Translations under genes and position numbers: made by a program
Notes under the pieces: generated by a model
What the model was told of the DNA's origin: nothing
The model's input: the letters and a program-made list of their open reading frames with translations, nothing else
Databases searched by the model: none
NCBI RefSeq assembly: GCF_011035165.1
Contig: NZ_CP047588.1
Location: 372,001-436,000 of the forward strand
DNA: 64,000 nucleotides
Reading direction: 5' to 3'
Source: Buchnera aphidicola (Uroleucon sonchi)
Lineage (GTDB): Bacteria > Pseudomonadota > Gammaproteobacteria > Enterobacterales > Enterobacteriaceae
In this document: in pieces, positions 30,840 to 41,610 of the stretch
Numbering within the stretch: position 1 is the stretch's first letter
Layout of the letters: every line of letters begins with the position of its first letter

Positions 30840-32174
30840 TTAGAGTAATTTGACAGTCTCTGCAATATAATGAGCAAACTTATGCACTTTTGTATAGTTT
30901 TCTCCTTGAACCATGATTCTTACACAAGGCTCTGTTCCTGATTTACGGATTAATACGAAACTATTTTCTCCTAAAAATTTTTTATATTGATTAAGAATAT
31001 TTTTGATTTTGATATTTTTATTAATATTTTTTATTTTCTTTAAATAAATGTTTAATATAATCTGTGGAAGTAATTTTATTTGATTTGATAAATGATATAA
31101 AGACATATGATTATTAATCATACTTAACAATACTTGTAAACTAGCTATAATTCCATCACCTGTAGAATGTTGATCTAATAAAATGATATGACCTGATTTT
31201 TCTCCTCCTAATATACAATTTTTTTCCTTAATTTTTTTATATACATTACTATCACCTATTTTAGTAATATGAAATGGAATACCAAGTTGTTTAAAACCTA
31301 AAATAACACCTATATTAGTCATTAAAGTACCAACAACTCCGTTTTCTAATTTTTTATTTTTTAAATATTCTTTTGCAATAATATAAAGTATTTGATCTCC
31401 ATCTACTTGATTACCTAAATGATCTATCATGATAATACGATCACCATCTCCATCAAATGCTAATCCAATATCAGCTTTTTTTAAGAGAACCATTTTTTTT
31501 AATTCTATAATATTAGTTGATCCTGAATTTTGATTAATATTTACTCCATTTGGATTATTTGCAATTGTTATAACTTTTGCTCCTAAATCTTGAAAAATTC
31601 TTGGTGCTACTTTATGTGTAGCCCCATTAGCACAATCTATAACAATAGTAAAATATGACAAATTTAAGTTTTTAGGAAACGTATTTTTGCAAAAATTAAT
31701 ATACTTATCTTCAGGATCTATAATATTTGAAGAATGACCAAAATTATTAAAATGAGAATAACAAAAATCATTTTTAATATGACTTTCAATATTATATTCA
31801 ATTTTTTTGGTTAATTTTATACCATTATTATAAAAAATTTTTATACCATTATCATAAAAAAGATTATGAGAAGCGGAAATCATAATTCCAGCAGAAGCAT
31901 TAAAAAATTTTGTAAAATATGCAATAGCTGAGGTTGGCATACAATTAGCTAATAAAGTAGATGCTCCTGTAGATAAAATTCCAAATTCTAAAATAGACTG
32001 TAACATATTTCCAGAAATACGAGTATCTCTACCAATAATAATTTTTTTGTTTTTATTTTTACCTAATACGGTTCCAATGGACCAGCCTAAATTTAATAAA
32101 AAATTTAATGTCATTGGATTATCTCCTACTTTTCCACGAATTCCATCTGTTTTGAAATACTGTAAAAAAGTCAT
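30840..32174 (-). CDS. glmM: Phosphoglucosamine mutase GlmM
   Basis: Converts glucosamine-6-phosphate to glucosamine-1-phosphate on the path to UDP-GlcNAc, hence peptidoglycan (murA lies in this window). The catalytic phosphoserine is Ser102 in GIMISASHN, the same position as in E. coli. The metal-binding DGDGDR loop (AFDGDGDRIIM), the sugar-binding GGEKSGHI and phosphate-binding RKSGTEPCVRIM motifs are intact. It has 444 residues, E. coli 445. AAGGA precedes the start. folP, between ftsH and glmM in E. coli, is missing. Confidence 0.97.
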   Translation of the reverse strand: MTFLQYFKTDGIRGKVGDNPMTLNFLLNLGWSIGTVLGKNKNKKIIIGRDTRISGNMLQSILEFGILSTGASTLLANCMPTSAIAYFTKFFNASAGIMISASHNLFYDNGIKIFYNNGIKLTKKIEYNIESHIKNDFCYSHFNNFGHSSNIIDPEDKYINFCKNTFPKNLNLSYFTIVIDCANGATHKVAPRIFQDLGAKVITIANNPNGVNINQNSGSTNIIELKKMVLLKKADIGLAFDGDGDRIIMIDHLGNQVDGDQILYIIAKEYLKNKKLENGVVGTLMTNIGVILGFKQLGIPFHITKIGDSNVYKKIKEKNCILGGEKSGHIILLDQHSTGDGIIASLQVLLSMINNHMSLYHLSNQIKLLPQIILNIYLKKIKNINKNIKIKNILNQYKKFLGENSFVLIRKSGTEPCVRIMVQGENYTKVHKFAHYIAETVKLL

Positions 32175-32230
32175 GATAATTAATCCTTGTATTATTTTAA
32201 AAAAAAAATTATTTTTGCAAAATTTTTTTA

Positions 32231-32275
32231 AAAATAAGATGAAGTTATATTAACTTTATTTCTTCATCTTATTTT
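32231..32275. repeat. 14-bp perfect inverted repeat between ftsH and glmM
   Basis: Arms AAAATAAGATGAAG (32231-32244) and CTTCATCTTATTTT (32262-32275) pair perfectly across a 17-base loop. On the ftsH-glmM transcript strand the stem is followed by a T-rich run, so it may end or process the ftsH message 80 bases past its stop. The stem has only three G-C pairs. This is where folP has been deleted. Confidence 0.55.
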
Positions 32276-32354
32276 AAGATATATTGAACAAGAATATCAA
32301 ACATTACAAAATAAATGTTTCTTCGAAATATGTATTATTACTTAACAAATAAAA

Positions 32355-34193
32355 TTATTTATTGTTATTTGCATCTATCCAATCAATTGGTTTACGAACT
32401 TCTCTTCTTTCCATTAAATCATCTATCTGAAAAGCATCAATAGTTTCATATTTTATTAAAGCTTCTTTCATAGCATGTAATATATCAATATTGTCATTTA
32501 AGATATTTCGTGCTCTTTCATAATTAATTTCAATTAACAATCTTACTTCTTCATCAATAATTCTAGCTGTTTCATCTGACATGTGTTTTATTTTTGCGAC
32601 AGAACGACCTAAAAAAACTTCTCCTTCTTCTTCAGTATATAATAAAGGTCCTAATTTTTTTGAAAATCCCCATTGTGTTACCATATTTCGTGCTAAATTA
32701 GTAGCTATTTTAATATCATTATATGCACCGGTAGAAACATTTTTAGCTCCGTAAATAATTTCTTCAGCCAAACGACCTCCGTATAATGTAGATATTTGAC
32801 TTTCTAACTTTTGACGACTAATGCTAAACGTGTCTGATTCTGGTAAAAAAAATGTTACACCTAATGCTCTTCCTCTTGGAATAATAGTTACTTTGTGAGC
32901 AGGATCATGATCAGGTACTAATCTTCCAATAATAACATGACCAGCTTCATGATATGCAGTTGATTCTTTTTGAAAATCACTCATAACCATTGATCTTCGT
33001 TCAGAACCCATCATCATTTTATCTTTTGCTCTTTCAAATTCTAACATAGATACTACACGATGATTAAGTCTAGCAGCAAAAAGTGCAGCTTCGTTTACTA
33101 AATTAGATAAATCAGCACCCGAAAAACCTGGTGTACCCCTAGCAATAATAATTGGGTCTACATCTTTAGATAAAGGAACTTTTCGCATATGTACTTTTAA
33201 AATTTGTTCTCTTCCACGAATATCCGGTAAAGGAACAATGACTTGACGATCAAAACGACCGGGACGTAAAAGAGCCGGATCTAACACATCAGGTCGATTA
33301 GTAGCGGCAATTAAGATAATTCCTTCATTTCTATCAAAACCATCCATTTCAACTAACATTTGATTTAATGTTTGCTCTCTTTCATCATGCCCACCACCTA
33401 ATCCAGCTCCTCTTTGACGACCTACTGCATCAATTTCATCAATAAAAATTATACATGGCGCAGATTTACGAGAATGCTCAAACATATCTCTAACTCTAGA
33501 TGCTCCAACTCCGACAAACATTTCAACAAAATCAGAACCAGAAATTGTAAAAAATGGAACTTTAGCTTCACCAGCTATGGCTTTTGCAAGTAATGTTTTA
33601 CCAGTACCAGGAGGACCGACCATTAATACACCTTTTGGGATTTTTCCTCCTAATTTTTGAAATCGGCTCGGTTCTTTAAGATATTCGACTAATTCACTGA
33701 CTTCTTCTTTTGCTTCATCGCATCCAGCAACATCTGAAAAAGTAGTTTGAATTTGATCTTCTGATAACATACGTGCTTTACTTTTTCCAAATGACATTGC
33801 ACCTTTTCCGCCACCAATCTGCATTTGACGCATAAAAAAAATCCAGACTCCAATTAACAATAACATTGGAAACCAAGAAATAAAAATTGAAACAAGAAGA
33901 CTGGGTTCTTCAGGGGCTGATCCAATAATCTTAACTTTTTTAATTAAAAGATTATCTAAAAGTTTAGGATCGTTAATAGGAATATAGGTAATATATTTAC
34001 TACTATCTTTTTTAGTAACACTAATCATTCGTCCATTAATATATGCTTCACGCACCTGATCTTGATTGACTTCTGATAAAAAAGTTGAATAATCAACTTT
34101 ATGATTATTATTTACATCGTTAGTGTTAAAATTCTGAAATACAGACATTAATACAATTGTAATAACCAACCAGAAGATCAGGTTTTTAACCAT
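32355..34193 (-). CDS. ftsH: ATP-dependent zinc metalloprotease FtsH
   Basis: Membrane-anchored AAA+ protease that degrades misfolded membrane proteins and, in E. coli, LpxC and sigma-32. Two membrane helices (about 5-22 and 100-120) flank a small periplasmic domain. The AAA module has Walker A GPPGTGKT (about 196) and Walker [13 protein letters not shown] plus the second region of homology; the zinc site is HEAGH (about 418). It starts at the ATG at 34193, matching E. coli MAKNLILWLV, rather than at the TTG three codons upstream. It has 612 residues; the E. coli protein (644) has a longer disordered tail. rlmE ends 66 bp upstream, as in E. coli. Confidence 0.98.
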   Translation of the reverse strand: MVKNLIFWLVITIVLMSVFQNFNTNDVNNNHKVDYSTFLSEVNQDQVREAYINGRMISVTKKDSSKYITYIPINDPKLLDNLLIKKVKIIGSAPEEPSLLVSIFISWFPMLLLIGVWIFFMRQMQIGGGKGAMSFGKSKARMLSEDQIQTTFSDVAGCDEAKEEVSELVEYLKEPSRFQKLGGKIPKGVLMVGPPGTGKTLLAKAIAGEAKVPFFTISGSDFVEMFVGVGASRVRDMFEHSRKSAPCIIFIDEIDAVGRQRGAGLGGGHDEREQTLNQMLVEMDGFDRNEGIILIAATNRPDVLDPALLRPGRFDRQVIVPLPDIRGREQILKVHMRKVPLSKDVDPIIIARGTPGFSGADLSNLVNEAALFAARLNHRVVSMLEFERAKDKMMMGSERRSMVMSDFQKESTAYHEAGHVIIGRLVPDHDPAHKVTIIPRGRALGVTFFLPESDTFSISRQKLESQISTLYGGRLAEEIIYGAKNVSTGAYNDIKIATNLARNMVTQWGFSKKLGPLLYTEEEGEVFLGRSVAKIKHMSDETARIIDEEVRLLIEINYERARNILNDNIDILHAMKEALIKYETIDAFQIDDLMERREVRKPIDWIDANNNK

Positions 34194-34259
34194 ATCACTC
34201 AAGGGAACAACCTCTCATTGAATCTATATTTAAAAAACAACACAGATATCTGTTATTTT

Positions 34260-34880
34260 TCATCTGGTTGCTATAATGAAGATTTCTCGAGATCTTGTTC
34301 GAGAAGTTTTAGGTTTGCAAATTTTAATTTTTTTAAAAAATCTTTTAATCTCATGATATAATTCATTAAAACCATCTCCTTGAAATGATTTTAACAAAAA
34401 AGTACCATTTTTAGATAACACACGATTTGATATTTTTAATGCCAATTTAGATAATTCAATGATATTTGGCATATCAATAGAAAAATTTCCTGTTATATTA
34501 GGAGCCATATCCGACATTACTAAATCGAATATTATATCTTTTGATAAATATAATAATTTATTTAACATGTCTGGATTACGAAAGTCTCCTTGCAAAATAT
34601 TAACACCCATTATTGGTTTAATTGGTAATATATCACATGCTATAATATATCCTGTTTTACCTATTTTATTTGCAGCATATTGAGACCAACTGCCAGGAGA
34701 AGAACCTAAATCAATAACATTCATTCCCATTTTTAATAACTTATAATCTGTATCTAATTGTTTTAATTTAAACCAAGCACGTGAACGTATATTATTTTTT
34801 TTTGCTTCTTTAACATATAAATCTGAAAAATGTTCTCTTAACCAATAATTAGACTTTTTCTTTTTTTTTTTATTAATCAT
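34260..34880 (-). CDS. rlmE: 23S rRNA Um2552 2'-O-methyltransferase RlmE (FtsJ/RrmJ)
   Basis: SAM-dependent methyltransferase that modifies U2552 in the A-loop of 23S rRNA, a late step of 50S assembly. The SAM site VIDLGSSPGSWSQ is present, as is the catalytic K-D-K-E set (Lys in SRAWFKL, Asp in VMSDMAPN, Lys in LLKSFQGDG, Glu in RSREIFIIA). It has 206 residues, E. coli 209. It is transcribed just before ftsH, as in E. coli. It needs SAM, which matters for the possible loss of metK noted at 54705-55788. Confidence 0.96.
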   Translation of the reverse strand: MINKKKKKKSNYWLREHFSDLYVKEAKKNNIRSRAWFKLKQLDTDYKLLKMGMNVIDLGSSPGSWSQYAANKIGKTGYIIACDILPIKPIMGVNILQGDFRNPDMLNKLLYLSKDIIFDLVMSDMAPNITGNFSIDMPNIIELSKLALKISNRVLSKNGTFLLKSFQGDGFNELYHEIKRFFKKIKICKPKTSRTRSREIFIIATR

Positions 34881-34961
34881 ATTTCGTTATTTAAATAGTA
34901 ACTTTTAGAAAATAATTTGTAATTTAAGAAATATTACAAATTAATCATTTAATTTTGAAAT

Positions 34962-35441
34962 CTATATATGATCAATTTTTAAAATTTTATATTCCACATT
35001 TCCACCCGGTGTAGATATATTCACAGTATCATTAATATTTTTCCCTATTAAACCTCTAGCAATTGGAGAATTAATAGAAATCAAATTTTTTTTAAAATCA
35101 GACTCATCATCACCTACAATTTTATAAGTAAACGCTTGATTATTATTAATATTTAAAATACTAATTGTAGAGCCAAAAATTACTCGACCAGTATTAGAAA
35201 TTTTTTTTATATCAATAATTTGTGAATTAGACAATTTTAATTCAATTTCTTTAATTCTTCCTTCACAAAAACTTTGTTCTTCACGTGCTGAATGATATTC
35301 AGCATTTTCTTTTAAATCACCATGTTCTCTAGCTTCTGCTATTGCTTTAATAATACGCGGACGTTTAATATTTTTTAATGTTTTAAGTTCTTGAAGAAGT
35401 TTTTCCGCACCTCGCGCAGTCATAGGGATTAAATGAGACAT
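34962..35441 (-). CDS. greA: Transcription elongation factor GreA
   Basis: Enters the RNA polymerase secondary channel and stimulates cleavage of backtracked transcripts. The 159 residues have an N-terminal coiled coil with the acidic tip [22 protein letters not shown] and a C-terminal FKBP-like domain ([26 protein letters not shown]). A strong AAGGAG lies 10 bases before the ATG. rlmE follows at 81 bp. The 5' side faces ibaG divergently. Confidence 0.97.
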   Translation of the reverse strand: MSHLIPMTARGAEKLLQELKTLKNIKRPRIIKAIAEAREHGDLKENAEYHSAREEQSFCEGRIKEIELKLSNSQIIDIKKISNTGRVIFGSTISILNINNNQAFTYKIVGDDESDFKKNLISINSPIARGLIGKNINDTVNISTPGGNVEYKILKIDHI

Positions 35442-35888
35442 AATATGAATACTCCTTTTCTGTTCATTACTTTTTTAAAAAAAATTCTAAAATAAAATTT
35501 AATAAAATACTTTTGAAAATTTTTAAAACTGTTAAATTATAATTAGTATAAAAAATACTTAAATATAATAACATTGTATTTTTAAAAATATGACAATTTA
35601 TGTTGTTCATTTTATTGAAATATTTATAAAAATTATATTATTAAAATAGAAATTTATATTAAAAATATCTAATAAAACTTTATACACAATAAAATATATT
35701 TAAAATACATATTTATTTTAAATTAAAAAATATAATTTATCAAAATTTTCAGTATGTAGTTATATATTTAAACTTAACTTATTTAAAATATTTTTAGATA
35801 AGTATATTTATAAGTCAATTTCAATGAAGAATAAAATATTATCAACAATGTATATTCTTTTCTATTATTAACATAAAAGTATAAAAAT
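35442..35888. other. Divergent intergenic region greA / ibaG
   Basis: 447 bp, very A+T-rich, between two divergent starts. It should contain promoters for greA on the minus strand and ibaG-murA on the plus strand. I see no frame, strong repeat or RNA gene in it. Confidence 0.5.
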
Positions 35889-36134
35889 ATGGATAATGAA
35901 AGTATCAAATTATTACTAATTAACAAACTAAATTTAACAAAAATATATGTTACAGGAGATAATAATCATATTAACATTATAGCTATTGGAGATATTTTTA
36001 AAAATATTAGTTCGGTAAAAAGACAACAAATTGTTTATGAACCATTAATCAATATAATTACAGAAAAGTATATTCATGCAGTATCTATTACTGCATATAC
36101 AAATGATGAATGGGAAAAAACAAATAATCAATAA
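35889..36134 (+). CDS. ibaG: BolA-family protein IbaG (YrbA)
   Basis: Small BolA-like protein; such proteins pair with monothiol glutaredoxins in iron-sulfur cluster handling, and E. coli IbaG is linked to acid stress. The 81 residues align with E. coli IbaG (84): KIYVTGDNNHINIIAIGDIF, the helix SSVKRQQIVYEPL and the C-terminal IHAVSITAYTNDEW with the conserved His. No clear ribosome-binding site is visible. It lies 34 bp before murA, as in E. coli. Confidence 0.92.
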   Translation: MDNESIKLLLINKLNLTKIYVTGDNNHINIIAIGDIFKNISSVKRQQIVYEPLINIITEKYIHAVSITAYTNDEWEKTNNQ

Positions 36135-36168
36135 TTTGTATCATCTTTAAATAGAGATCTATGAATAC

Positions 36169-37419
36169 ATGAATCAATTATCTATAACAGGAAACAAAAC
36201 TTTAAATGGTAATGTAATCATTTCTGGGTCTAAAAATGCAGCGCTGCCAATTTTATTCATGACTATATTAACAAAAGAAAAAATTAAAATTAGCAATGTA
36301 CCTAATTTAACTGATATTCAAATAGCACTTAAATTGCTTATACATTTAGGAGCTAAAATCAAACAAAAAAATAATTTACAAATTGATACAAGTACAATAA
36401 ATATTTTTAATGCTCCAAATTATTTAATTAATAAAATTAGAGCATCTATTTGGATACTAGGTCCTCTTTTAGCTCGTTTCGGACAAGCTCACATATCTTT
36501 ACCTGGTGGATGTAAAATAGGTGATAGACCAATCGATTTACATTTATATGGTTTAACTCAATTAGGTGCTATTATTAACGTAAAAGGTAAATATATACAT
36601 GCTTATATAAAAGGACGTTTTCAAGGAAAATATATTTTTATGGAAAAAATTAGTGTTGGTGCAACTATAACAATTATGAGCGCTGCTATTCTAGCTCAAG
36701 GTTTAACAATTATTGATAATGCAGCTTGTGAACCAGAAATTATCGATGTTGCAAAATTTTTAAATTCTATAGGAGCTAATATAACTGGTGCAGGAAATAA
36801 AAAAATATATATTCAAGGTGTATCAAAATTAACTGGAGGAAAACATACAATTATTCCAGATAGAATTGAAACAGGGACTTTTTTAATCGCTGCTACAATT
36901 TCACAAGGTTATATTATTTGTCATCAAACTGAACCAAAACATTTAAAAACTGTATTAATGTATTTAAGTAAATCTGGAGCAAAAATTAGAACAGGAAAAG
37001 ATTGGATTGAATTAGATATGAGAGGTAAACGTCCAAAATCTTTAAATGTTCAAACTGCTCCTTATCCAGGTTTACCAACAGATATGCAATCACAATTTAC
37101 ATTATTAAATATAATTTCTCAAGGTATTGGTATAATAACTGAAAATATTTTTGAAAATCGATTTATTTATGCTATTGAATTAATCAAAATGGGCGCAAAA
37201 CTAAAGATTAAGAATAATACTATTATATCTTATGGAACACAAAATTTGATAGCTTCTAACATTTTTTGTAGTGATTTAAGAGGAGCAGCAACGTTAATAT
37301 TAGCCAGTTGTATTGCTATTGGTATAACTATTGTCAATCATACTTACCACATTGAAAGAGGATACGATTCATTTCTTCAAAAATTAAATAAATTAGGAGC
37401 GGATATAAAAATTATATAA
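36169..37419 (+). CDS. murA: UDP-N-acetylglucosamine 1-carboxyvinyltransferase MurA
   Basis: Adds enolpyruvate from PEP to UDP-GlcNAc, the first committed step of peptidoglycan synthesis. The fosfomycin-target cysteine is Cys115 in LPGGCKIGDRPIDLH, the same number as in E. coli. SKNAALPI (Lys22/Asn23) and the ending DLRGAATLILA with the HIERGYDSF motif are intact. It has 416 residues, E. coli 419. With glmM and nlpD it shows that this symbiont still makes and remodels a cell wall. ibaG precedes it by 34 bp. Confidence 0.98.
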   Translation: MNQLSITGNKTLNGNVIISGSKNAALPILFMTILTKEKIKISNVPNLTDIQIALKLLIHLGAKIKQKNNLQIDTSTINIFNAPNYLINKIRASIWILGPLLARFGQAHISLPGGCKIGDRPIDLHLYGLTQLGAIINVKGKYIHAYIKGRFQGKYIFMEKISVGATITIMSAAILAQGLTIIDNAACEPEIIDVAKFLNSIGANITGAGNKKIYIQGVSKLTGGKHTIIPDRIETGTFLIAATISQGYIICHQTEPKHLKTVLMYLSKSGAKIRTGKDWIELDMRGKRPKSLNVQTAPYPGLPTDMQSQFTLLNIISQGIGIITENIFENRFIYAIELIKMGAKLKIKNNTIISYGTQNLIASNIFCSDLRGAATLILASCIAIGITIVNHTYHIERGYDSFLQKLNKLGADIKII

Positions 37420-37466
37420 ATATAATTTTATAAAATTTTTAAAAAACAATATAACTGGAGTGTTTT

Positions 37467-37793
37467 ATGTATGCAGTTTTTATAAGTGGCGGCAAACAAT
37501 ATAAAGCAATTAAAAATCAAGTAATTAGATTAGAAAAATTAAACTGTCCAATTGGTACAACTATAAAATTTGATAAGCTTTTAATGATATCTCAAAAAGA
37601 TTATACAATTATTGGAGAGCCTTTTATACAAGGAGGAATTATAAAAGCTGATATTCAAAATCATGGTCGTTCGAAAAAAATTAAAATTATTAAATTTAAT
37701 CGTCGCAAACATTATAAAAAACAGCAAGGTCATCGTCAATATTTTACTGATGTTAAAATTTTAGATATCAATCATATTCAAGGAAAAATATAA
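37467..37793 (+). CDS. rplU: 50S ribosomal protein L21
   Basis: Large-subunit protein binding 23S rRNA domain I. It begins MYAVFISGGKQYKA, nearly identical to E. coli L21, and has the basic KIIKFNRRKHYKKQQGHRQYFTDVKI block. It has 108 residues (E. coli 103). GGAG lies about 8 bases before the ATG. rpmA follows after 3 bp, so translation is coupled. Confidence 0.97.
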   Translation: MYAVFISGGKQYKAIKNQVIRLEKLNCPIGTTIKFDKLLMISQKDYTIIGEPFIQGGIIKADIQNHGRSKKIKIIKFNRRKHYKKQQGHRQYFTDVKILDINHIQGKI

Positions 37794-37796
37794 TCC

Positions 37797-38051
37797 ATGG
37801 CACATAAAAAAGCAGGAGGATCGACTAGAAATGGAAGAGACTCTAATGCACAACGATTAGGTGTAAAATGTTTTGGAGGTGAATTTATTTCTGCAGGTAG
37901 TATTATTGTTAAACAAAGAGGAACTAAATTTCATCCTGGAAAAAATGTAGGTTGCGCAAAAGATCATACAATTTTTGCTACTGTTGCAGGAAAAGTAGAA
38001 TTTAAAAAAAAAGGATTAAAAAAAAGAACATATATTAATATAATTAATTAA
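37797..38051 (+). CDS. rpmA: 50S ribosomal protein L27
   Basis: Large-subunit protein whose N-terminal tail reaches the peptidyl-transferase centre. It begins [24 protein letters not shown], the mature N terminus seen in E. coli, and has [17 protein letters not shown]. It has 84 residues (E. coli 85). It starts 3 bp after rplU. A terminator region follows before obgE, and the gene between rpmA and obgE in E. coli (yhbE) is gone. Confidence 0.98.
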   Translation: MAHKKAGGSTRNGRDSNAQRLGVKCFGGEFISAGSIIVKQRGTKFHPGKNVGCAKDHTIFATVAGKVEFKKKGLKKRTYINIIN

Positions 38052-38074
38052 ATAGCATATAAGTTTTTTGTTAA

Positions 38075-38107
38075 AACCCCTTATTTAAGAGGGGTTCCTC
38101 TTTTTTT
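38075..38107 (+). terminator. rpmA terminator with two mutually exclusive hairpins
   Basis: AAGAGG-GGTT-CCTCTT (38087-38102) followed at once by TTTTT is a classical intrinsic terminator. An upstream stem AACCCCTT/GAGGGGTT (38075-38082 with 38089-38096) uses part of the same bases, so only one can form at a time. The upstream one would act like an anti-terminator. obgE begins 88 bases after the T-run. Whether the switch is real is inference; the sequence allows it. Confidence 0.75.
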
Positions 38108-38192
38108 ATATACATTATCACAATATATTATTGATATAATAAATAGTAACATTATAATTTTTTACCGAATAAAATATATATCAGGAGCATGA

Positions 38193-39204
<1,012 letters not shown>

Positions 39205-39206
<2 letters not shown>

Positions 39207-39236
39207 GAACTCGGCGTTTTAAAACCAAGTTCTTTT
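39205..39236. terminator. Bidirectional terminator between obgE and rpsI
   Basis: AAGAACT-c-GG ... CC-a-AGTTCTT (39205-39214 with 39225-39234) folds to a 9-pair stem with one mismatch, followed by TT on the plus side. It overlaps the obgE stop codon and lies 29 bp from the rpsI stop, so it can serve both converging transcripts. Confidence 0.7.
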
Positions 39237-39264
39237 AAAAATTACAAGATAAAATATTTAAAAT

Positions 39265-39657
39265 TTAACGTTTAGAAAATTGTGGACGTTTCCTAGATTT
39301 TCGCAAACCAACTTTTTTACGTTCTACTTGGCGTGAATCACGTGTTACAAAACCAGATTTTCTTAACTCCAATCTTAATGATTGATTATATTTAATTAAA
39401 GCTCGAGTAATACCTTGTCGAATCGCTCCTGCTTGACCAGATATACCTCCACCTTTTACTGTAATATAAATATTAAATTTATCAATCATACCAACTAATT
39501 CTAATGGTTGACGCACAATCATACAAGAAGTTTCACGACCAAAATAATCTTTTAAAGAACGTTTATTAATAAAAATTTCTCCACTACCCGATCTAAGAAA
39601 AACTCTAGCAGAAGAACTTTTACGACGACCAGTACCATAATTTTGATTTACAATCAT
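39265..39657 (-). CDS. rpsI: 30S ribosomal protein S9
   Basis: Small-subunit head protein whose C-terminal Arg contacts the P-site tRNA. Its 130 residues equal the E. coli length: [44 protein letters not shown] and the tail [17 protein letters not shown]. It is downstream of rplM by 18 bp, in the standard rplM-rpsI operon. Confidence 0.98.
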   Translation of the reverse strand: MIVNQNYGTGRRKSSSARVFLRSGSGEIFINKRSLKDYFGRETSCMIVRQPLELVGMIDKFNIYITVKGGGISGQAGAIRQGITRALIKYNQSLRLELRKSGFVTRDSRQVERKKVGLRKSRKRPQFSKR

Positions 39658-39675
39658 ATATTTTTTTATACACCT

Positions 39676-40107
39676 TTATAAAATGTTTAATAATGTAGGA
39701 CATTGAGCTATATGATGATGATCTGCATTAGAAAAAATTTTTAATTTTTTTAGCATAGCACGACCTAAGGGACCTTTAGGTAACATTCCTTTTACGGCAT
39801 GTTGTATAATTCTTTCTGGATGTAAAGCAAGAATTTCTTCAAATCTATATTTTTTTATACCACCTATATATCCAGTATGATGATAGTAAATTTTATCAAT
39901 CTTTTTATTCCCTGTGACTAAAATTTTAGAAGCATTTAAAACAATAATATAATCGCCAGTATCAAGATGAGGAGTATATTCAATTTTATATTTTCCTCTT
40001 AGATAAGACGATAATACACTAGCCAATCTACCTAATACTTTATTAGTAGCATCAACATAATACCAATTTCGTTTAATATTATTTAATTTTACTGAAAATG
40101 TTTTCAT
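39676..40107 (-). CDS. rplM: 50S ribosomal protein L13
   Basis: Early-assembly large-subunit protein. It has 143 residues (E. coli 142) with the L13 signature region [24 protein letters not shown] and [10 protein letters not shown]. It is the first gene of rplM-rpsI. In E. coli L13 represses its own operon through the leader; the 244-bp upstream region here shows no structure I can identify. Confidence 0.97.
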   Translation of the reverse strand: MKTFSVKLNNIKRNWYYVDATNKVLGRLASVLSSYLRGKYKIEYTPHLDTGDYIIVLNASKILVTGNKKIDKIYYHHTGYIGGIKKYRFEEILALHPERIIQHAVKGMLPKGPLGRAMLKKLKIFSNADHHHIAQCPTLLNIL

Positions 40108-40351
40108 AAAATATCACTCAGTTGAATATAATTTTTTATATATAAAATAATACTATCATTAAAATTAATAAGATATAGTAAATATATTTTAATAAAACTT
40201 TTTTAAAATATTATTAGTTATTAATAAAATTAATTTTATTATTTCAACTATATTAAAAAAACATTTATGTATATTATTATATATAATAATTAAATTTTCT
40301 TATTAAAAGCGCATTTTATACTTAAATACACTATATATTTATAGGTAATAC

Positions 40352-41503
40352 ATGATGCCTACTCAAAATTCTTTATTATTTTTTCGTAATAAAATTAATA
40401 AAATTGATAAAAATATTGTAAAATTATTAGCAGAAAGAAAAAATTTAGTCTTAGAAATTGCTCAATCTAAAATCAAAAATAAACAAGCGATACGAGATGT
40501 AGAGCGTGAAACAAACATGATCAATGAATTAACTAGTTTAGGAAAAAAAAATCATCTTCAACCAGAGTATATTACTCGATTATTTCAATTAATAATTGAA
40601 GAATCAGTATTAACTCAGAAAAAATTATTACAACAATTTTATCATAATAAAAATTTAATTTGTTCTAATTTTTCTGTCCTTGGACCTCAAGGATCTTATT
40701 CTCATATCGCGGCATGCAAATATGCAGATAATACTTTTCAAGTATGTACTATACAAGAATGTTTAACGTTTAAATCTGTTATCGACTCTGTGGAAAATAA
40801 TCAATCAGATTACGCTGTTTTGCCAATTGAAAACACTTGTTCTGGTTATATTCATGAAGTGTTAGCTTTATTAGAAAAAACAAATCTATTTATTGTTGGA
40901 GAAATTAGTATTTTTATTAATCATTGTTTAATTGCAATTAAAAAAATTCGATTAGATCAAATTCAAAATATCTATAGTCATCCTCAACCATTTAAACAAT
41001 GCAGCAATTTTATTAGCAAATTTCCAAAATGGGTAATTCATCACACTCAAAGTACTTCAGATGCTATGAAAATAATATCTGAAAAAAATCAAATATCTCA
41101 CGCAGCATTAGGAAGCGAAATTAGCAGTAAAATATATGGATTAAAAGTGTTATATAAAAATTTAGCAAATCAAGAAAATAATAGAACAAAATTTATTATC
41201 TTAAATCGCAACCCTATTAAGATTTCTGAAACAAAAAATAATAAAACAACTTTTTTATTTACTACTAAACCAAAATCAGACGATCTAAATAATATATTAT
41301 CTATATTAAAAGATGAAAATATCATTATATATAAGTTAACTTCTAGAACATTAGATCATGAACCATGGGGAAAAATATTTTATATTGAAATTCAAATCAA
41401 TCTATTGTCACAATTGATGCAAGATATTCTCAAAAAAATTAAAAAAATCACTAAATTTATCAAAATTTTAGGTTGTTATCCTTATGAAAGGATATCTGAA
41501 TAA
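40352..41503 (+). CDS. pheA: Bifunctional chorismate mutase / prephenate dehydratase, regulatory sites lost
   Basis: Makes phenylpyruvate from chorismate through prephenate, the committed route to phenylalanine, which the aphid needs. The chorismate mutase domain (about 1-100, with RDVERE and the YITRLFQLIIEESV helix), the dehydratase domain (about 105-285, with GPQGSYSH and PIENTCSGYIHEV) and an ACT domain (about 300-383) are all present. The feedback-inhibition motifs of E. coli are changed: GALV aligns with DDLN and ESRP with TSRT. The dehydratase TRF motif reads TKF, with the catalytic Thr kept. Loss of Phe inhibition has been reported for Buchnera PheA. No pheL-type attenuator is visible. 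It has 383 residues (E. coli 386). Confidence 0.96.
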   Translation: MMPTQNSLLFFRNKINKIDKNIVKLLAERKNLVLEIAQSKIKNKQAIRDVERETNMINELTSLGKKNHLQPEYITRLFQLIIEESVLTQKKLLQQFYHNKNLICSNFSVLGPQGSYSHIAACKYADNTFQVCTIQECLTFKSVIDSVENNQSDYAVLPIENTCSGYIHEVLALLEKTNLFIVGEISIFINHCLIAIKKIRLDQIQNIYSHPQPFKQCSNFISKFPKWVIHHTQSTSDAMKIISEKNQISHAALGSEISSKIYGLKVLYKNLANQENNRTKFIILNRNPIKISETKNNKTTFLFTTKPKSDDLNNILSILKDENIIIYKLTSRTLDHEPWGKIFYIEIQINLLSQLMQDILKKIKKITKFIKILGCYPYERISE

Positions 41504-41610
41504 TTTTTCAAAAACATTAAAAAACAAATAATTTAGTAATGAATTATATAAACTAAATATACATTTTTTAAAAAAATTAAATATTTAAACTTTAATATGA
41601 GTAATAAATA

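Noticed and set aside
40108..40351. pheL-type leader peptide and attenuator before pheA
   Set aside because: No Phe-rich short frame and no terminator hairpin were found in the 244 bp upstream of pheA.
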